Below are positions 53,195 to 62,293 of a DNA stretch of 64,000 nt, piece by piece; position 1 is the first letter of the stretch; every line of letters starts with the position of its first letter. Both the position numbers and the translations under genes were made by a program. The notes beneath the pieces were generated by a model. It ran no database searches and was not told the DNA's origin. It saw nothing but the letters and a program-made list of their open reading frames with translations. Source of the DNA: Nocardioides ferulae (lineage in GTDB: Bacteria > Actinomycetota > Actinomycetes > Propionibacteriales > Nocardioidaceae); NCBI RefSeq assembly GCF_003660455.1, contig NZ_QZVR01000026.1:1-64000 (forward strand). The letters run 5' to 3'.

Positions 53195-54363
53195 GCACCT
53201 TCGAGGTCCAGCGAGCCGCGGACCCCCAGACCGGCGGCCCCACCGCCGCGCCGCCGGCCGAGACCCGGGCCGGGGGGCGCCCGGGCCTCGGCCGGGTGGC
53301 CTTCCTGCTCCCCGCCGGGCTCTCGCTCCTGGCCGGCCTGGACGCCGCGCTGCTGCTGCTCGACCTGCCGGCCCCGGTCACCTCCGAGCGGCTGCCGCTG
53401 GTGCACGGCGTGCTGCTCGTGCTCGGCTTCGTCGGCACCCTGATCGCCCTCGAGCGCGCGGTGGCGCTGCGCCGTCCCGCGGGCTTCGCAGCGCCCGCGC
53501 TGCTCGGCCTCGGCGGGCTGCTGCTGCTCTCCCCCGCCCCGCTCTGGGTGGGCCGCACCGCCCTGGTGCTCGGCGCCGCCGCGCTGGTCGGCGTCTACGT
53601 GCCGCTGTGGCGTCGCCAGGCCGACGAGTCGGTGCTGGTCCAGGCCCTCGGCGCGGTGCTGGCCACCGGCGGGGCGCTCCTGTGGCTCGGCGGCGCCGCG
53701 GTACCCGCGCTGCTCCCCTGGCTGGTCGGCTTCCTGGTGCTGACCATCGGCGGCGAGCGGCTCGAGCTGGCCCGCCTCGCGATGGGCCCCACCGCCGGGC
53801 CGACCCTGGTCGGGCTCGCCGCCGCGCTCTGCGCCGGCGTGGTCGCCTCCCTGCTGTGGCCCGAGCCCGGCACCGTGCTGCTCGGCGCCGCCCTGCTCGC
53901 GTTCGGCGGCTGGCTGGCCGTCCACGACGTGGCCCGCCGGACCGTCCGCAGCCACGGGCTCCCTCGCTACATGGCCGCCTGCATGCTCGCCGGCTACTCC
54001 TGGCTCGGCGTCGCCGGGGCGGTCTGGCTGACCGGCGGCCCCGCGGCCGCCGGTGTGGCCTACGACGCCGTCGTGCACGCGGTGATGCTCGGCTTCACGA
54101 TCTCGATGGTGATGGCCCACGCACCCGTGATCCTGCCCGCGGTGCTGCGCCGCCCGCTGCCCTACCACCCGCTGCTGTGGCTGCCGGTGGTGCTGCTGCA
54201 CGGCTCGCTGGTGCTGCGGGTGTGGGTCGGTGACGCCCTCGGCGTCGACGCCGCCTGGCGCACCGGCAGCGTGCTGAACATCGCCAGCGTCCTGCTCTTC
54301 GCCGGCCTCGTGGTCTGGCGCACCAGCGGCTCGAGCCGCCGACCCACGAAGGAACCCCGATGA
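53191..54363 (+). CDS. NnrS-like multi-pass membrane protein
   Basis: The 390-residue protein has about 11-12 transmembrane helices. Conserved His and Glu residues lie in helices, such as PLVHGVLLVLGFVGTLIALERAVAL, GGERLELARL and DAVVHAVMLGFTISMVMAHAPVILP. These resemble NnrS, a haem- and copper-containing membrane protein that relieves NO stress. ATG 53191 overlaps the regulator stop by 4 bases, and its own stop overlaps the NirK fusion start, so the three are one translationally coupled unit. Confidence 0.75.
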   Translation: MSTFEVQRAADPQTGGPTAAPPAETRAGGRPGLGRVAFLLPAGLSLLAGLDAALLLLDLPAPVTSERLPLVHGVLLVLGFVGTLIALERAVALRRPAGFAAPALLGLGGLLLLSPAPLWVGRTALVLGAAALVGVYVPLWRRQADESVLVQALGAVLATGGALLWLGGAAVPALLPWLVGFLVLTIGGERLELARLAMGPTAGPTLVGLAAALCAGVVASLLWPEPGTVLLGAALLAFGGWLAVHDVARRTVRSHGLPRYMAACMLAGYSWLGVAGAVWLTGGPAAAGVAYDAVVHAVMLGFTISMVMAHAPVILPAVLRRPLPYHPLLWLPVVLLHGSLVLRVWVGDALGVDAAWRTGSVLNIASVLLFAGLVVWRTSGSSRRPTKEPR

Positions 54364-57101
54364 GCATCTCCTCCGCGCCCGTCCCGCGCCGCCGCGGCTT
54401 CTCGCCGTGGCGCGACCTGCCGGTGCTGGGCTGGCTGCTGGCCGTGGTGCTCTCGACGCTGGTGCACCCGTGGGTGCCCGAGCCGCGTTGGCTGATGCTG
54501 CACCTGCTGCTGCTCGGCGCGGTCACGCACGCGATCGTCGTGTGGAGCCAGTACTTCACCGACGCCCTGCTGCACACCCGCGTGGAGGAGCCCGCGCTGC
54601 GCGCCCGCTCCCGCCGGCTCGCCCTCCTGACCCTCGGCACGGTCGCGGTCGTCGTCGGCACCCAGGTCGTCGCCTGGCCGCTGACCGTGGCCGGCGCCAC
54701 CGCGGTGACCGCGGCGGTCACCTGGCACGCGCTCGCGCTGGCCGCACAGCTGCGCCACGCGCTGCCGGCCCGGTTCGGCGCCGTGGTCCGCTACTACGTC
54801 ACGGCGGCGCTGCTGCTGCCGGTCGGGGCGGTGCTCGGCGTGCTCCTCGCCCGCGGGCTGGCCGACCCCTGGCACGCCCGGGTGCTGCTGGCGCACACGG
54901 TGGTCAACCTGCTCGGCTGGGTGGGGCTGACCGTCGCCGGCACCCTGCTCACGCTGTGGCCCACGATGCTGCGCACCCGCCTCGGCGAGGGCAGCGACAC
55001 GGCGATCCGGCGTGGCCTGCCGGTGCTCGCGGCCGGCGTGCTGGTCGCCGCGGGCGGGGCCCTCGCCGGGCTGCGGCCGGCGCTCGCCGCCGGCCTGATC
55101 CTGTACGCCGGGGGGCTGGCCGTGGTGGCCGTCCCGCTGGCGCGCGCCACGCGGCGTACTCCCCCGTCGTCGTTCCCTGCCTGGTCGGTGGGGGCGGGTC
55201 TCGTCTGGTGGGCGGTGCTGGTGCCGGTGTGGGCCGGCGGCGTGCTGCTGGCCGGTGACTGGGGCCAGGCGCTCGACCACTTCCGTGGGCTGGCGCCCTT
55301 CCTGGCCGCCGGGTTCGCCGCCCAGGTGCTGCTCGGGGCGCTGTCGCACCTGGTGCCGTCCGCGCTGGGTGGCGGCCCGAGCGCGGTGCGCGCCGCGACG
55401 GCGGTGACCTCGCGAGGCGGGGCCGCGCGGGTGGTCGCCACCAACGCGGGACTGGTGCTGTGCGCGCTGCCGGTGCCGAGCCTGGTGCGGGTGCTCTGCT
55501 CGCTGGTCGTGCTGGTCGCGATGGCGGCCACGCTGCCGCTGCTGGTCGCCGCGATCCGGACCTCGCGACGGGTGCGCACCGAGGTCGCCGCCGCGGTCGC
55601 CGAGGGCACCGCGGCCACCCGCCCCACGGTGCCGCTGCCGGCGGTGCAGCGCGGCCGCGTGCTGGGTGCCGCCGCGGCCGGCCTGGCCGCGGTGGTGCTC
55701 GCGGTCGCGGCCGGTGCCGCGCTCGACCCGGCCGCCGTGACCACGATGGCGGCCCCCGCCTCGGCCGCCGGCGACGCCGCAGCGACCGGGGAGACCACGA
55801 CGGTGGAGGTGGTCGCCGAGGGCATGCGATTCACCCCCGACGTGATCGACGTGCCGGCCGGCAACCGACTGGTCGTCGAGATCACCAACGCCGGCGACGA
55901 CGTGCACGACCTGGTCTTCGAGACCGGCGCCGACAGCGGCCACCTGGCCCCGGGCGACCGGGCCACGATCGACGTGGGCGTCGTGGGGCGCGACCTCGAC
56001 GGATGGTGCTCGGTCGTCGGCCACCGGCAGATGGGGATGACCCTCGAGGTGCGGGTGGTCTCGGCAGGCTCGACCACCGCCGACGGCTCGACCACCGCCG
56101 AGGGCTCGACCACCGGCGACGGCTCCACCACCGCCGACGGCTCGACCTCCTCCACCGATGGCGCGCACGATCACGGCGGCACCGACGGCCACGCCCACCA
56201 CGCGGGAACGGGCGAGCCCGCCTCCCTCGACCCGATGGCCGAGCCCGGGGCCGGGTTCGCGGCCCCCGACGCCGTGCTGCCGCCGCTCGGCGACGAGCGG
56301 GTGCGACGGGTGACGATGACGGTCTCCGAGACCGAGGTCGAGGTCGCCCCCGGCGTCACCCAGACGCTGTGGACCTACAACGGCAGCGCGCCCGGCCCGA
56401 CCCTGCACGGCCGGGTCGGCGACCGGTTCGTCGTGACGCTGGTCAACGACGGCAGCATCGGCCACTCCATCGACTTCCACGCCGGCGCGCTGGCCCCGGA
56501 CCGGCCGATGCGCACGATCCAGCCCGGCGAGTCGCTCACCTACCGGTTCACCGCGACCCGGGCCGGCATCTGGATGTACCACTGCTCGACGATGCCGATG
56601 TCCACCCACATCGCCAACGGCATGTTCGGCGCCGTGGTGATCGAGCCCGCGGGCCTTCCGGCCGTCGACCGGAGCTATCTGCTGGTGCAGTCGGAGATGT
56701 ACTACGGCCCGCAGAGCGGCCCGGTCGACGCCGACAAGCTGGCCGCCGAGAGCCCCGACGCGGTGGTGTTCAACGGCTACGCGTTCGGCTACGACCACGA
56801 CCCGCTGCCGGCCCGCGTCGGCGAACGGGTGCGGGTCTGGGTGCTCGACGCGGGCCCCAACCGGCCCACGTCCTTCCACGTGGTGGGCGGCCAGTTCGAC
56901 ACCACCTGGGCCGAGGGCGACTACCTGCTGCGCGACGGCGGCGCCACCGGCGACGGCGGCGCCCAGAGCCTGGGCCTGCAGGCGGCGCAGGGTGGGTTCG
57001 TGGAGCTCGCGTTCCCCGAGGCCGGCCACTACCCGTTCGTCTCCCACGTCATGGTCGACGCCGAGCGCGGCGCCCACGGCACCTTCGCGGTCACCCGGTG
57101 A
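54360..57101 (+). CDS. nirK: Membrane-anchored cupredoxin-NirK fusion, copper nitrite reductase
   Basis: The 913-residue fusion has three parts. Residues 1-470 hold about 12 membrane helices. Residues 478-570 form a plastocyanin-like cupredoxin with type 1 copper ligands His516, Cys550, His555 and Met558 or Met560. After a repetitive Gly-Ser-Thr-Asp and His-rich linker, residues 640-913 form a two-domain NirK. Its type 1 ligands are His702, Cys742, His750 and Met755. Its type 2 ligands are His707, His741 and His896, with catalytic Asp705 and His840. All copper ligands of NirK are present, so it should reduce nitrite to NO, probably outside the membrane, with the fused cupredoxin as electron donor. 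Confidence 0.88.
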   Translation: MSISSAPVPRRRGFSPWRDLPVLGWLLAVVLSTLVHPWVPEPRWLMLHLLLLGAVTHAIVVWSQYFTDALLHTRVEEPALRARSRRLALLTLGTVAVVVGTQVVAWPLTVAGATAVTAAVTWHALALAAQLRHALPARFGAVVRYYVTAALLLPVGAVLGVLLARGLADPWHARVLLAHTVVNLLGWVGLTVAGTLLTLWPTMLRTRLGEGSDTAIRRGLPVLAAGVLVAAGGALAGLRPALAAGLILYAGGLAVVAVPLARATRRTPPSSFPAWSVGAGLVWWAVLVPVWAGGVLLAGDWGQALDHFRGLAPFLAAGFAAQVLLGALSHLVPSALGGGPSAVRAATAVTSRGGAARVVATNAGLVLCALPVPSLVRVLCSLVVLVAMAATLPLLVAAIRTSRRVRTEVAAAVAEGTAATRPTVPLPAVQRGRVLGAAAAGLAAVVLAVAAGAALDPAAVTTMAAPASAAGDAAATGETTTVEVVAEGMRFTPDVIDVPAGNRLVVEITNAGDDVHDLVFETGADSGHLAPGDRATIDVGVVGRDLDGWCSVVGHRQMGMTLEVRVVSAGSTTADGSTTAEGSTTGDGSTTADGSTSSTDGAHDHGGTDGHAHHAGTGEPASLDPMAEPGAGFAAPDAVLPPLGDERVRRVTMTVSETEVEVAPGVTQTLWTYNGSAPGPTLHGRVGDRFVVTLVNDGSIGHSIDFHAGALAPDRPMRTIQPGESLTYRFTATRAGIWMYHCSTMPMSTHIANGMFGAVVIEPAGLPAVDRSYLLVQSEMYYGPQSGPVDADKLAAESPDAVVFNGYAFGYDHDPLPARVGERVRVWVLDAGPNRPTSFHVVGGQFDTTWAEGDYLLRDGGATGDGGAQSLGLQAAQGGFVELAFPEAGHYPFVSHVMVDAERGAHGTFAVTR

Positions 57102-57153
57102 CCCCCCGACCTCCCGTGCGGACGACCGCACACCCCCACCGACAGGAGCTCCG

Positions 57154-57876
57154 ATGAGCATCGACGCCACCACCAGCCTCGCCGACCTGGTCATCGCCGA
57201 CGGCCGCCGGGCCGCGGTCCTGGAGCGGCTCGGCCTCGACTACTGCTGCCACGGCCAGCGCTCCCTGGAGCAGGCCGCCACCGAGGCGCGGCTCGACGTC
57301 GACGACGTACGCCGTGCGCTCGACCTCCCGGAGCCTCCGGCGCAGGCCCCCGCTGCGGCGCCGACCGGGTCCCGGCAGCAGGCCGAGCTGGCCCACGACA
57401 TCGTCGACACCCACCACGCCTACATGTGGGAGGAGATGCCGAGGCTGGCCGAGCTGGTCGCGAAGGTGCACCGGGTGCACGGTGACCGCCACCCCGAGCT
57501 GGCCCGGGTGCACGAGCTCTTCGACGAGGCGGTGGCGGCGCTGGCGCCGCACATGACCACCGAGGAGCGCTCGGTCTTCCCGGCCATCAGCCGGCTCGAG
57601 AAGACCTGCGCCCCGGGCCCCGACGGGCGGCTGGCCGAGCAGATCGACCAGCTCGTCGAGGAGCACGCCGCGGTCGGCGACCTGTTCGGCCGGCTGGCCA
57701 CCGCCACCGGCGGCTACGCCGCGCCGCCGGACGCGTGCGGCTCCTACCGGGCGATGCTCGAGGGGCTGCAGACCATGGAGCGCGACCTGCACGAGCACAT
57801 CCACAAGGAGAACAACATCCTCTTCCCCGCGGCGATCGCGCTCCAGGACGCGCTCGCCGGCCGCACGGAGGTGTGA
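57154..57876 (+). CDS. ric: RIC/ScdA/YtfE di-iron protein
   Basis: The 240-residue protein has an N-terminal DUF542 domain with the motif LDYCCHGQRSL (residues 29-39) and a C-terminal hemerythrin-like four-helix domain. Its ligands include DTHHAYMWEEMPRL, HMTTEERSVFP, EEHAAVGDLF and HIHKENNILFP. RIC proteins repair iron-sulfur clusters damaged by NO or peroxide. It follows the NirK fusion by 52 bases, behind CAGGAG, so the cell would make the repair protein together with the NO-producing enzyme. Confidence 0.92.
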   Translation: MSIDATTSLADLVIADGRRAAVLERLGLDYCCHGQRSLEQAATEARLDVDDVRRALDLPEPPAQAPAAAPTGSRQQAELAHDIVDTHHAYMWEEMPRLAELVAKVHRVHGDRHPELARVHELFDEAVAALAPHMTTEERSVFPAISRLEKTCAPGPDGRLAEQIDQLVEEHAAVGDLFGRLATATGGYAAPPDACGSYRAMLEGLQTMERDLHEHIHKENNILFPAAIALQDALAGRTEV

Positions 57877-57909
57877 GCGGACGGCCTCGTCGACCGGGGC
57901 GCCGTCCGC
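57877..57909 (+). terminator. Hairpin directly after the RIC gene
   Basis: GCGGACGGC (57877-57885) and GCCGTCCGC (57901-57909) form a perfect 9-bp stem with a 15-base loop, starting at the base after the stop codon. It most probably ends the regulator-nnrS-nirK-ric transcript. Confidence 0.65.
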
Positions 57910-57993
57910 CGGGGCCCGGGACCTCCGACCCTGCGGAACGGCCGGTGTGACCTCGCTGACGTGCAGAGATGGTGACCGCGGCCAGGCTCAGCC

Positions 57994-58007
57994 GGGACCA
58001 AGGTCCC
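57994..58007. promoter_or_regulatory. DosR-like palindrome upstream of the narK pair
   Basis: GGGACCAAGGTCCC keeps both GGGAC and GTCCC half-sites with 4-base spacing and is preceded by the same AGCC as the box at 61030. It lies 93 bases upstream of the GTG at 58101. Confidence 0.6.
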
Positions 58008-58100
58008 TGCCGAGCGTGCATGGACCGCCCTGAGGATGGTCACCATGCTCCGGAGGGGAGCACTCTCGGATCCACACCCTGCTCACCGGAGGCCATCACC

Positions 58101-59528
58101 GTGACCAAGCCTGCCCACACCGCCCACGCGGTGTCGGAGACACCGGTCGAACACCAAGGCGGAGCAGGGGCGGCCCGGGTGCTCACGCTCTCGACGATCG
58201 CGTTCACCTTGATGTTCGCGGCCTGGATGATGTTCGGCGTCCTCGGCGTCCCGATCCGCGACGAGCTCGGGCTCAGCGACGTCGAGCTCGCCTGGATCAC
58301 CGCCGTGGCGATCCTCAACGGCTCGCTGTGGCGGCTGCCGGCCGGCATCCTCGCCGACCGGTTCGGCGGGCGGATCGTCTTCACCGTGCTGCTGCTGGCG
58401 ACCGCGGCGTTCTCGTTCCTGGTGGCCCAGGTCGAGAGCTACGGCATGATGCTCGTGGCGGCGTTCCTGGTCGGCTTCGCCGGCAACTCGTTCACCGCGG
58501 GCATCAGCTGGAACTCGTCGTGGTTCCCCCGCGAACGGCAGGGCTTCGCCCTCGGCGTCTTCGGGGCCGGCAACGTCGGTGCGTCCGTCACCAAGTTCCT
58601 CGGCCCGCTGCTGATCACGGCCACCGCAGGCACGACGTACTTCGGGTTCGTGGAGGGTGGCTGGCGGCTGATCCCGGTCATCTACACGGTGCTGCTGCTC
58701 CTGGTGTTGGCCGCGATGTGGGTCGGCACCCCGCGCCACGACCCCCGCCCGGGCGCCGGCCGGCCGATCCGCGAGCAGCTGGTGCCGCTCAAGCAGGTCC
58801 GGGTGTGGCGGTTCAGCCTCTACTACGTCGCTGTCTTCGGCGCCTACGTCGCGCTGTCGTCGTGGCTGCCGAAGTACTACGTCGACAACTTCGACGTCTC
58901 GCTGTCCACCGCGGCGCTGCTGACCGCGACGTTCATCTTCCCCGCCAGCCTGCTGCGCCCGCTCGGCGGCTGGTTCTCCGACAAGCTCGGCGCCCGTCGG
59001 GTGATGTACTGGACGTTCGGCCTGATGCTGGTCGCGTCGGGCCTGCTGATGATGCCCAACGGGCACGTCGTGGTCGAGGTCAGCGAGACCCGCAGCGCCA
59101 CCGGCAGCGCCGAGGTGCTGCCGTTCTCGATGGGCCTGGTGCCGTTCGTGCTGCTGGTCTTCCTGCTCGGCTGCTCGATGGGCATCGGCAAGGCCGCGGT
59201 CTACAAGCACATCCCCGAGTACTTCCCCGGTGAGGTCGGCTCGGTCGGCGGACTGGTGGGCATGCTCGGCGGGCTCGGCGGCTTCTTCCTGCCGCCGCTG
59301 TTCGCCTACGCCACCGACTTCACCGGCTTCCCCTCGGCCACCTTCGGCGTGTTGTTCCTGCTCACCCTGGTCTGCGCGCTGTGGATGCACCACACCGTCG
59401 TGCACCTGCTGACCAAGGAGTCCCCGCAGCTGCGGCACAAGTTCGAACACGCCCACGACCACGACACCACCACCGTCACACCCGGCCCCGAGGCCGGCAA
59501 CGAGCCCCTGGAGGCGGCAACCCGATGA
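58101..59528 (+). CDS. Nitrate/nitrite transporter, NarK1-like
   Basis: The 475-residue major facilitator of the nitrate/nitrite porter family has 12 helices. It carries the family signature GFAGNSFTAGISWNSSWFPRERQGF and a second nitrate signature around GGLVGMLGGLGGFFLPPLF. The conserved Arg residues for anion binding are present. The GTG start at 58101 follows CGGAGG, and the hydrophobic part begins 30 residues later. Its stop overlaps the next transporter's start (ATGA). In organisms with paired porters, this type tends to be the nitrate/proton symporter. Confidence 0.88.
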   Translation: MTKPAHTAHAVSETPVEHQGGAGAARVLTLSTIAFTLMFAAWMMFGVLGVPIRDELGLSDVELAWITAVAILNGSLWRLPAGILADRFGGRIVFTVLLLATAAFSFLVAQVESYGMMLVAAFLVGFAGNSFTAGISWNSSWFPRERQGFALGVFGAGNVGASVTKFLGPLLITATAGTTYFGFVEGGWRLIPVIYTVLLLLVLAAMWVGTPRHDPRPGAGRPIREQLVPLKQVRVWRFSLYYVAVFGAYVALSSWLPKYYVDNFDVSLSTAALLTATFIFPASLLRPLGGWFSDKLGARRVMYWTFGLMLVASGLLMMPNGHVVVEVSETRSATGSAEVLPFSMGLVPFVLLVFLLGCSMGIGKAAVYKHIPEYFPGEVGSVGGLVGMLGGLGGFFLPPLFAYATDFTGFPSATFGVLFLLTLVCALWMHHTVVHLLTKESPQLRHKFEHAHDHDTTTVTPGPEAGNEPLEAATR

Positions 59529-60937
59529 GTAGCAGCAGCACGGCACCGAGCGAGGCCGGCCGTTCCGGCAAGGAGTGGTTGACCCACTGGGACCCCGAGA
59601 ACGAGGAGACCTGGGACAACCGGCTCGCCTGGAAGACCCTGTGGATCACCACGTTCGCGCTGTTCCTGGCGTTCGTCGCCTGGTTCCTGCCGAGCGCCCT
59701 GATCCCCAAGCTCAACCCGCTCGGCTACAGCTTCAGCAGCACCCAGCTCTACTGGATGGCGGCGATGCCCGGCCTCTCGGCCGGTCTCTTCCGGCTGCTG
59801 TGGATGGTGCTGCCGCCGATCATGGGCACCCGCAAGATGGTCGCCCTCACCTCCCTGCTGCTGGTCTTCTCGACCGTCGGCTGGGGCGTCCGCGTGCAGG
59901 AGCCGACCGCCCCCTACTGGGAGCTCATGGTGCTGGCCTTCCTGGCCGGCATCGGCGGCGGCGCGTTCTCCGGCTTCATGCCCAGCACGTCGTACTTCTT
60001 CCCCAAGCGCAAGCAGGGCACCGCGCTCGGCCTCCAGGCCGGCCTCGGCAACTTCGGCGTCTCGGCGGTGCAGCTGCTCACGCCGTACCTGATCGGCTTC
60101 TCCTGGCTGGCCTTCTTCGGCAGCACCCAGTCGATCTCGATGCCGGGCAAGCCCGCCCAGGACGTGTGGTACCAGAACGCGGCGTTCGTCTGGATCCCGC
60201 TGATGGTGCTGGCCGCGATCCTGGCCTGGACGATGCTGAAGTCGGTGCCGATCAAGGCCAACATCAAGCAGCAGTTCGACATCTTCGGCAACCGCGACAC
60301 CTGGCTGATGACGCTGCTCTACATCATGACCTTCGGCACCTTCTCCGGTCTCGCCGCCCAGTTCGGCCTGCTGATGGCCGACCTCTACGGCATCGGCAAC
60401 GAGGACATCGTGCGGGGCACGGGCGCGGAGGCGGTCGTGCTGATCGAGGGGTACGCCGTGCCCGACGTGGTCAAGTACGTCTTCCTCGGCCCGCTGGTCG
60501 GGGCCGGCGCCCGCGTGGTCTTCGCCCCGCTCACCGACCGGATGGGCGGTGCGATCTGGACCCTGATCTCCGGCATCGGCCTGGTCGTCTCGATCGCGTT
60601 CACGATCCCCGCGCTCTCTCCGGACACCACCTCCGCGGCGACCCTGGACAGCGGGTTCAACCAGTTCCTGTGGGGCATGCTCGCGATCTTCCTGTTCACC
60701 GGCATCGGCAACGCCTCGACGTTCAAGCAGATGCCGATGATCTTCGAGAAGCGCCAGGCCGGCGGCGTGATCGGCTGGACCGCGGCGATCGCCGCCTTCG
60801 GGCCGTTCTTCTTCGGGGTCGGCGTCACCACCCTCGGTCCGACCGTCTTCTACGTCATCGGCATCGTCTGGGCGGTCATGTGCGTGGCGATCACCTGGAT
60901 GCGCTACGCCCGCCCGGGGGCGCCGAAGAAGTCCTGA
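59525..60937 (+). CDS. Nitrate/nitrite antiporter, NarK2-like
   Basis: The 470-residue transporter begins with a hydrophilic stretch (KEWLTHWDPENEETWDNRLAWKTLW) typical of NarK2 and NarU, then 12 helices with the nitrate signatures GIGGGAFSGFMPSTSYFFPKRKQG and GNASTFKQMPMIFEKRQAGGVIGW. This type usually exchanges nitrate for nitrite. Together with the previous gene it forms an unfused version of the NarK1-NarK2 protein of Paracoccus. ATG 59525 overlaps the previous stop by 4 bases. Confidence 0.9.
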   Translation: MSSSSTAPSEAGRSGKEWLTHWDPENEETWDNRLAWKTLWITTFALFLAFVAWFLPSALIPKLNPLGYSFSSTQLYWMAAMPGLSAGLFRLLWMVLPPIMGTRKMVALTSLLLVFSTVGWGVRVQEPTAPYWELMVLAFLAGIGGGAFSGFMPSTSYFFPKRKQGTALGLQAGLGNFGVSAVQLLTPYLIGFSWLAFFGSTQSISMPGKPAQDVWYQNAAFVWIPLMVLAAILAWTMLKSVPIKANIKQQFDIFGNRDTWLMTLLYIMTFGTFSGLAAQFGLLMADLYGIGNEDIVRGTGAEAVVLIEGYAVPDVVKYVFLGPLVGAGARVVFAPLTDRMGGAIWTLISGIGLVVSIAFTIPALSPDTTSAATLDSGFNQFLWGMLAIFLFTGIGNASTFKQMPMIFEKRQAGGVIGWTAAIAAFGPFFFGVGVTTLGPTVFYVIGIVWAVMCVAITWMRYARPGAPKKS

Positions 60938-60954
60938 CCCGCGCGGCGTCCTCC

Positions 60955-60997
60955 TCCGGGCCGGCCGGTGACCCTCGTGGTCGCCGTCCGGCCCGGA
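60955..60997 (+). terminator. Strong hairpin after the narK pair
   Basis: TCCGGGCCGG (60955-60964) pairs with CCGGCCCGGA (60988-60997), and the internal bases can pair further with one mismatch. It lies 18 bases after the stop and about 80 bases before the next start, so it can separate the narK transcript from the hemerythrin gene. Confidence 0.65.
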
Positions 60998-61029
60998 CTG
61001 CTTCCTGAGGCACACGACACGCTCAGCCG

Positions 61030-61043
61030 GGACTTTGGTCCCT
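61030..61043. promoter_or_regulatory. DosR-like palindrome upstream of the hemerythrin gene
   Basis: GGGACTTTGGTCCC is identical to the box before narG. It is 34 bases upstream of the ATG at 61078, a position close enough to overlap a -35 region, as expected for activation of a short-leader transcript. Confidence 0.6.
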
Positions 61044-61077
61044 GCGGTGCACGGCGTACGCCGGTCAGGCTGGTGGC

Positions 61078-61545
61078 ATGTGTGAGCACTGCGGTTGCCG
61101 GGGCGTCGAGCCGATCGCCCAGCTGATGGACGAGCACTTCGAGCTGCTGGAGATCAGCGACCGGATCCTCGCGCCGCTGGCCGTGGGCGACCACGCCGCG
61201 ACGCTCGAGCTGCTCGCGCAGCTGCGGGAGATCCTGGTGCCGCACGGCACCCGCGAGGAGCGGGGCATCTTCGCCGCGCTCCGCGCCCAGGGCGAGTTCG
61301 TCGAGGCCGTCGACGAGCTGGAGGGCGAGCACGCCTCGTTCGAGGCGATGCTCGACACGCTCGACCCCGCCTCCCCCACCTTCGTCGCCGACGTGAAACG
61401 GCTGCTCGCCGAGCTCGCCGAGCACATCGACCAGGAGAACCTCGGGATCTTCCCGGTCGCGGTGGTCACGCTGACCAACACCGGGTGGGACACCGTCGCC
61501 GAGGCGCACGCCTGCGACCACACCCACGCGCACTCCCACGCCTAG
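61078..61545 (+). CDS. Hemerythrin-like protein with Cys N-terminus and His tail
   Basis: The 155-residue four-helix protein has candidate di-iron ligands in LMDEHFELLE, LVPHGTREERGIF, EGEHASFEAML and EHIDQENLGIFPV. It opens with CEHCGC, a possible extra metal site also seen in some NO-related hemerythrins, and ends in a His-rich tail (CDHTHAHSHA). It could bind O2, NO or store iron. It is the last gene before the convergent second nar operon, 15 bases from it. Confidence 0.82.
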   Translation: MCEHCGCRGVEPIAQLMDEHFELLEISDRILAPLAVGDHAATLELLAQLREILVPHGTREERGIFAALRAQGEFVEAVDELEGEHASFEAMLDTLDPASPTFVADVKRLLAELAEHIDQENLGIFPVAVVTLTNTGWDTVAEAHACDHTHAHSHA

Positions 61546-61560
61546 CGTCGCTGGTCGCCC

Positions 61561-62292
61561 CTATTTCCCGACGCGCTCCCAGCCGGCCCGCGGGCTGTGC
61601 GACCCGAGCTGCACGTCGTCGCGCGAGCGGTAGACGATGTAGGGGCGGGTGATGTAGCCGACCGGGGCGCTGAACACGTGCACCAGCCGGGTGAACGGCC
61701 ACAGTGCGAACAGCGCGAACGCGACCAGCGCGTGCAGCTGGAAACCGATCGGGGCGTCGGCCATCAGGTCGGCGTCGGGCTGGAAGGCCAGGAACGAGCG
61801 ATACCAGACCGACACGCCCTCGCGGTAGTTGTACTCACCGCCGAGAGTGAAGATCGACCCCGCGATGGTGTTCCACATGCCGAGCACGATCACGGCGGCC
61901 AGGAAGGCGTACATCACCTTGTCCATCACCGTGGTCGCGGAGAAGACCGGTCCCACCATGCGGCGGCGGTAGATCAGGATCACCATGCCGACCACGGTGA
62001 GCACACCGGCCAGCAGACCGCCCCCGACGGCGAGGTAGTGGTAGAGGTGGTCGTCGATGCCGACCGCGTCGGTCCACGACCTCGGCACCAGCAGGCCGAT
62101 CACGTGACCGCCGACGACCCCGAGCATGCCGAAGTGGAACATCGGCGAGCCGAGCCGCAGCAGCCGGTCCTCGTAGAGCTGGGAGGACCGGGTGGTCCAG
62201 CCGAACTTGTCGTAGCGGTAGCGCCAGAAGTGGCCGACGACGAACGCCGCCAGGCACAGGTAGGGCACGACCACCCACAGGAACTGGTCCAT
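61561..62292 (-). CDS. narI: Respiratory nitrate reductase gamma subunit, second copy
   Basis: This 243-residue cytochrome b is of the same length as the first NarI and clearly paralogous (VVPYLCLAAFVVGHFWRYRYDKFGWTTR, FHFGMLGVVGGHVIGLLVPRSW, LHALVAFALFALWPFTRLVH). The haem His residues are conserved. The ATG at 62292 is two bases after the narJ2 stop. It is the last gene of a reverse-strand nar operon that continues beyond the window. Confidence 0.95.
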   Translation of the reverse strand: MDQFLWVVVPYLCLAAFVVGHFWRYRYDKFGWTTRSSQLYEDRLLRLGSPMFHFGMLGVVGGHVIGLLVPRSWTDAVGIDDHLYHYLAVGGGLLAGVLTVVGMVILIYRRRMVGPVFSATTVMDKVMYAFLAAVIVLGMWNTIAGSIFTLGGEYNYREGVSVWYRSFLAFQPDADLMADAPIGFQLHALVAFALFALWPFTRLVHVFSAPVGYITRPYIVYRSRDDVQLGSHSPRAGWERVGK

Positions 62293-62293
62293 C

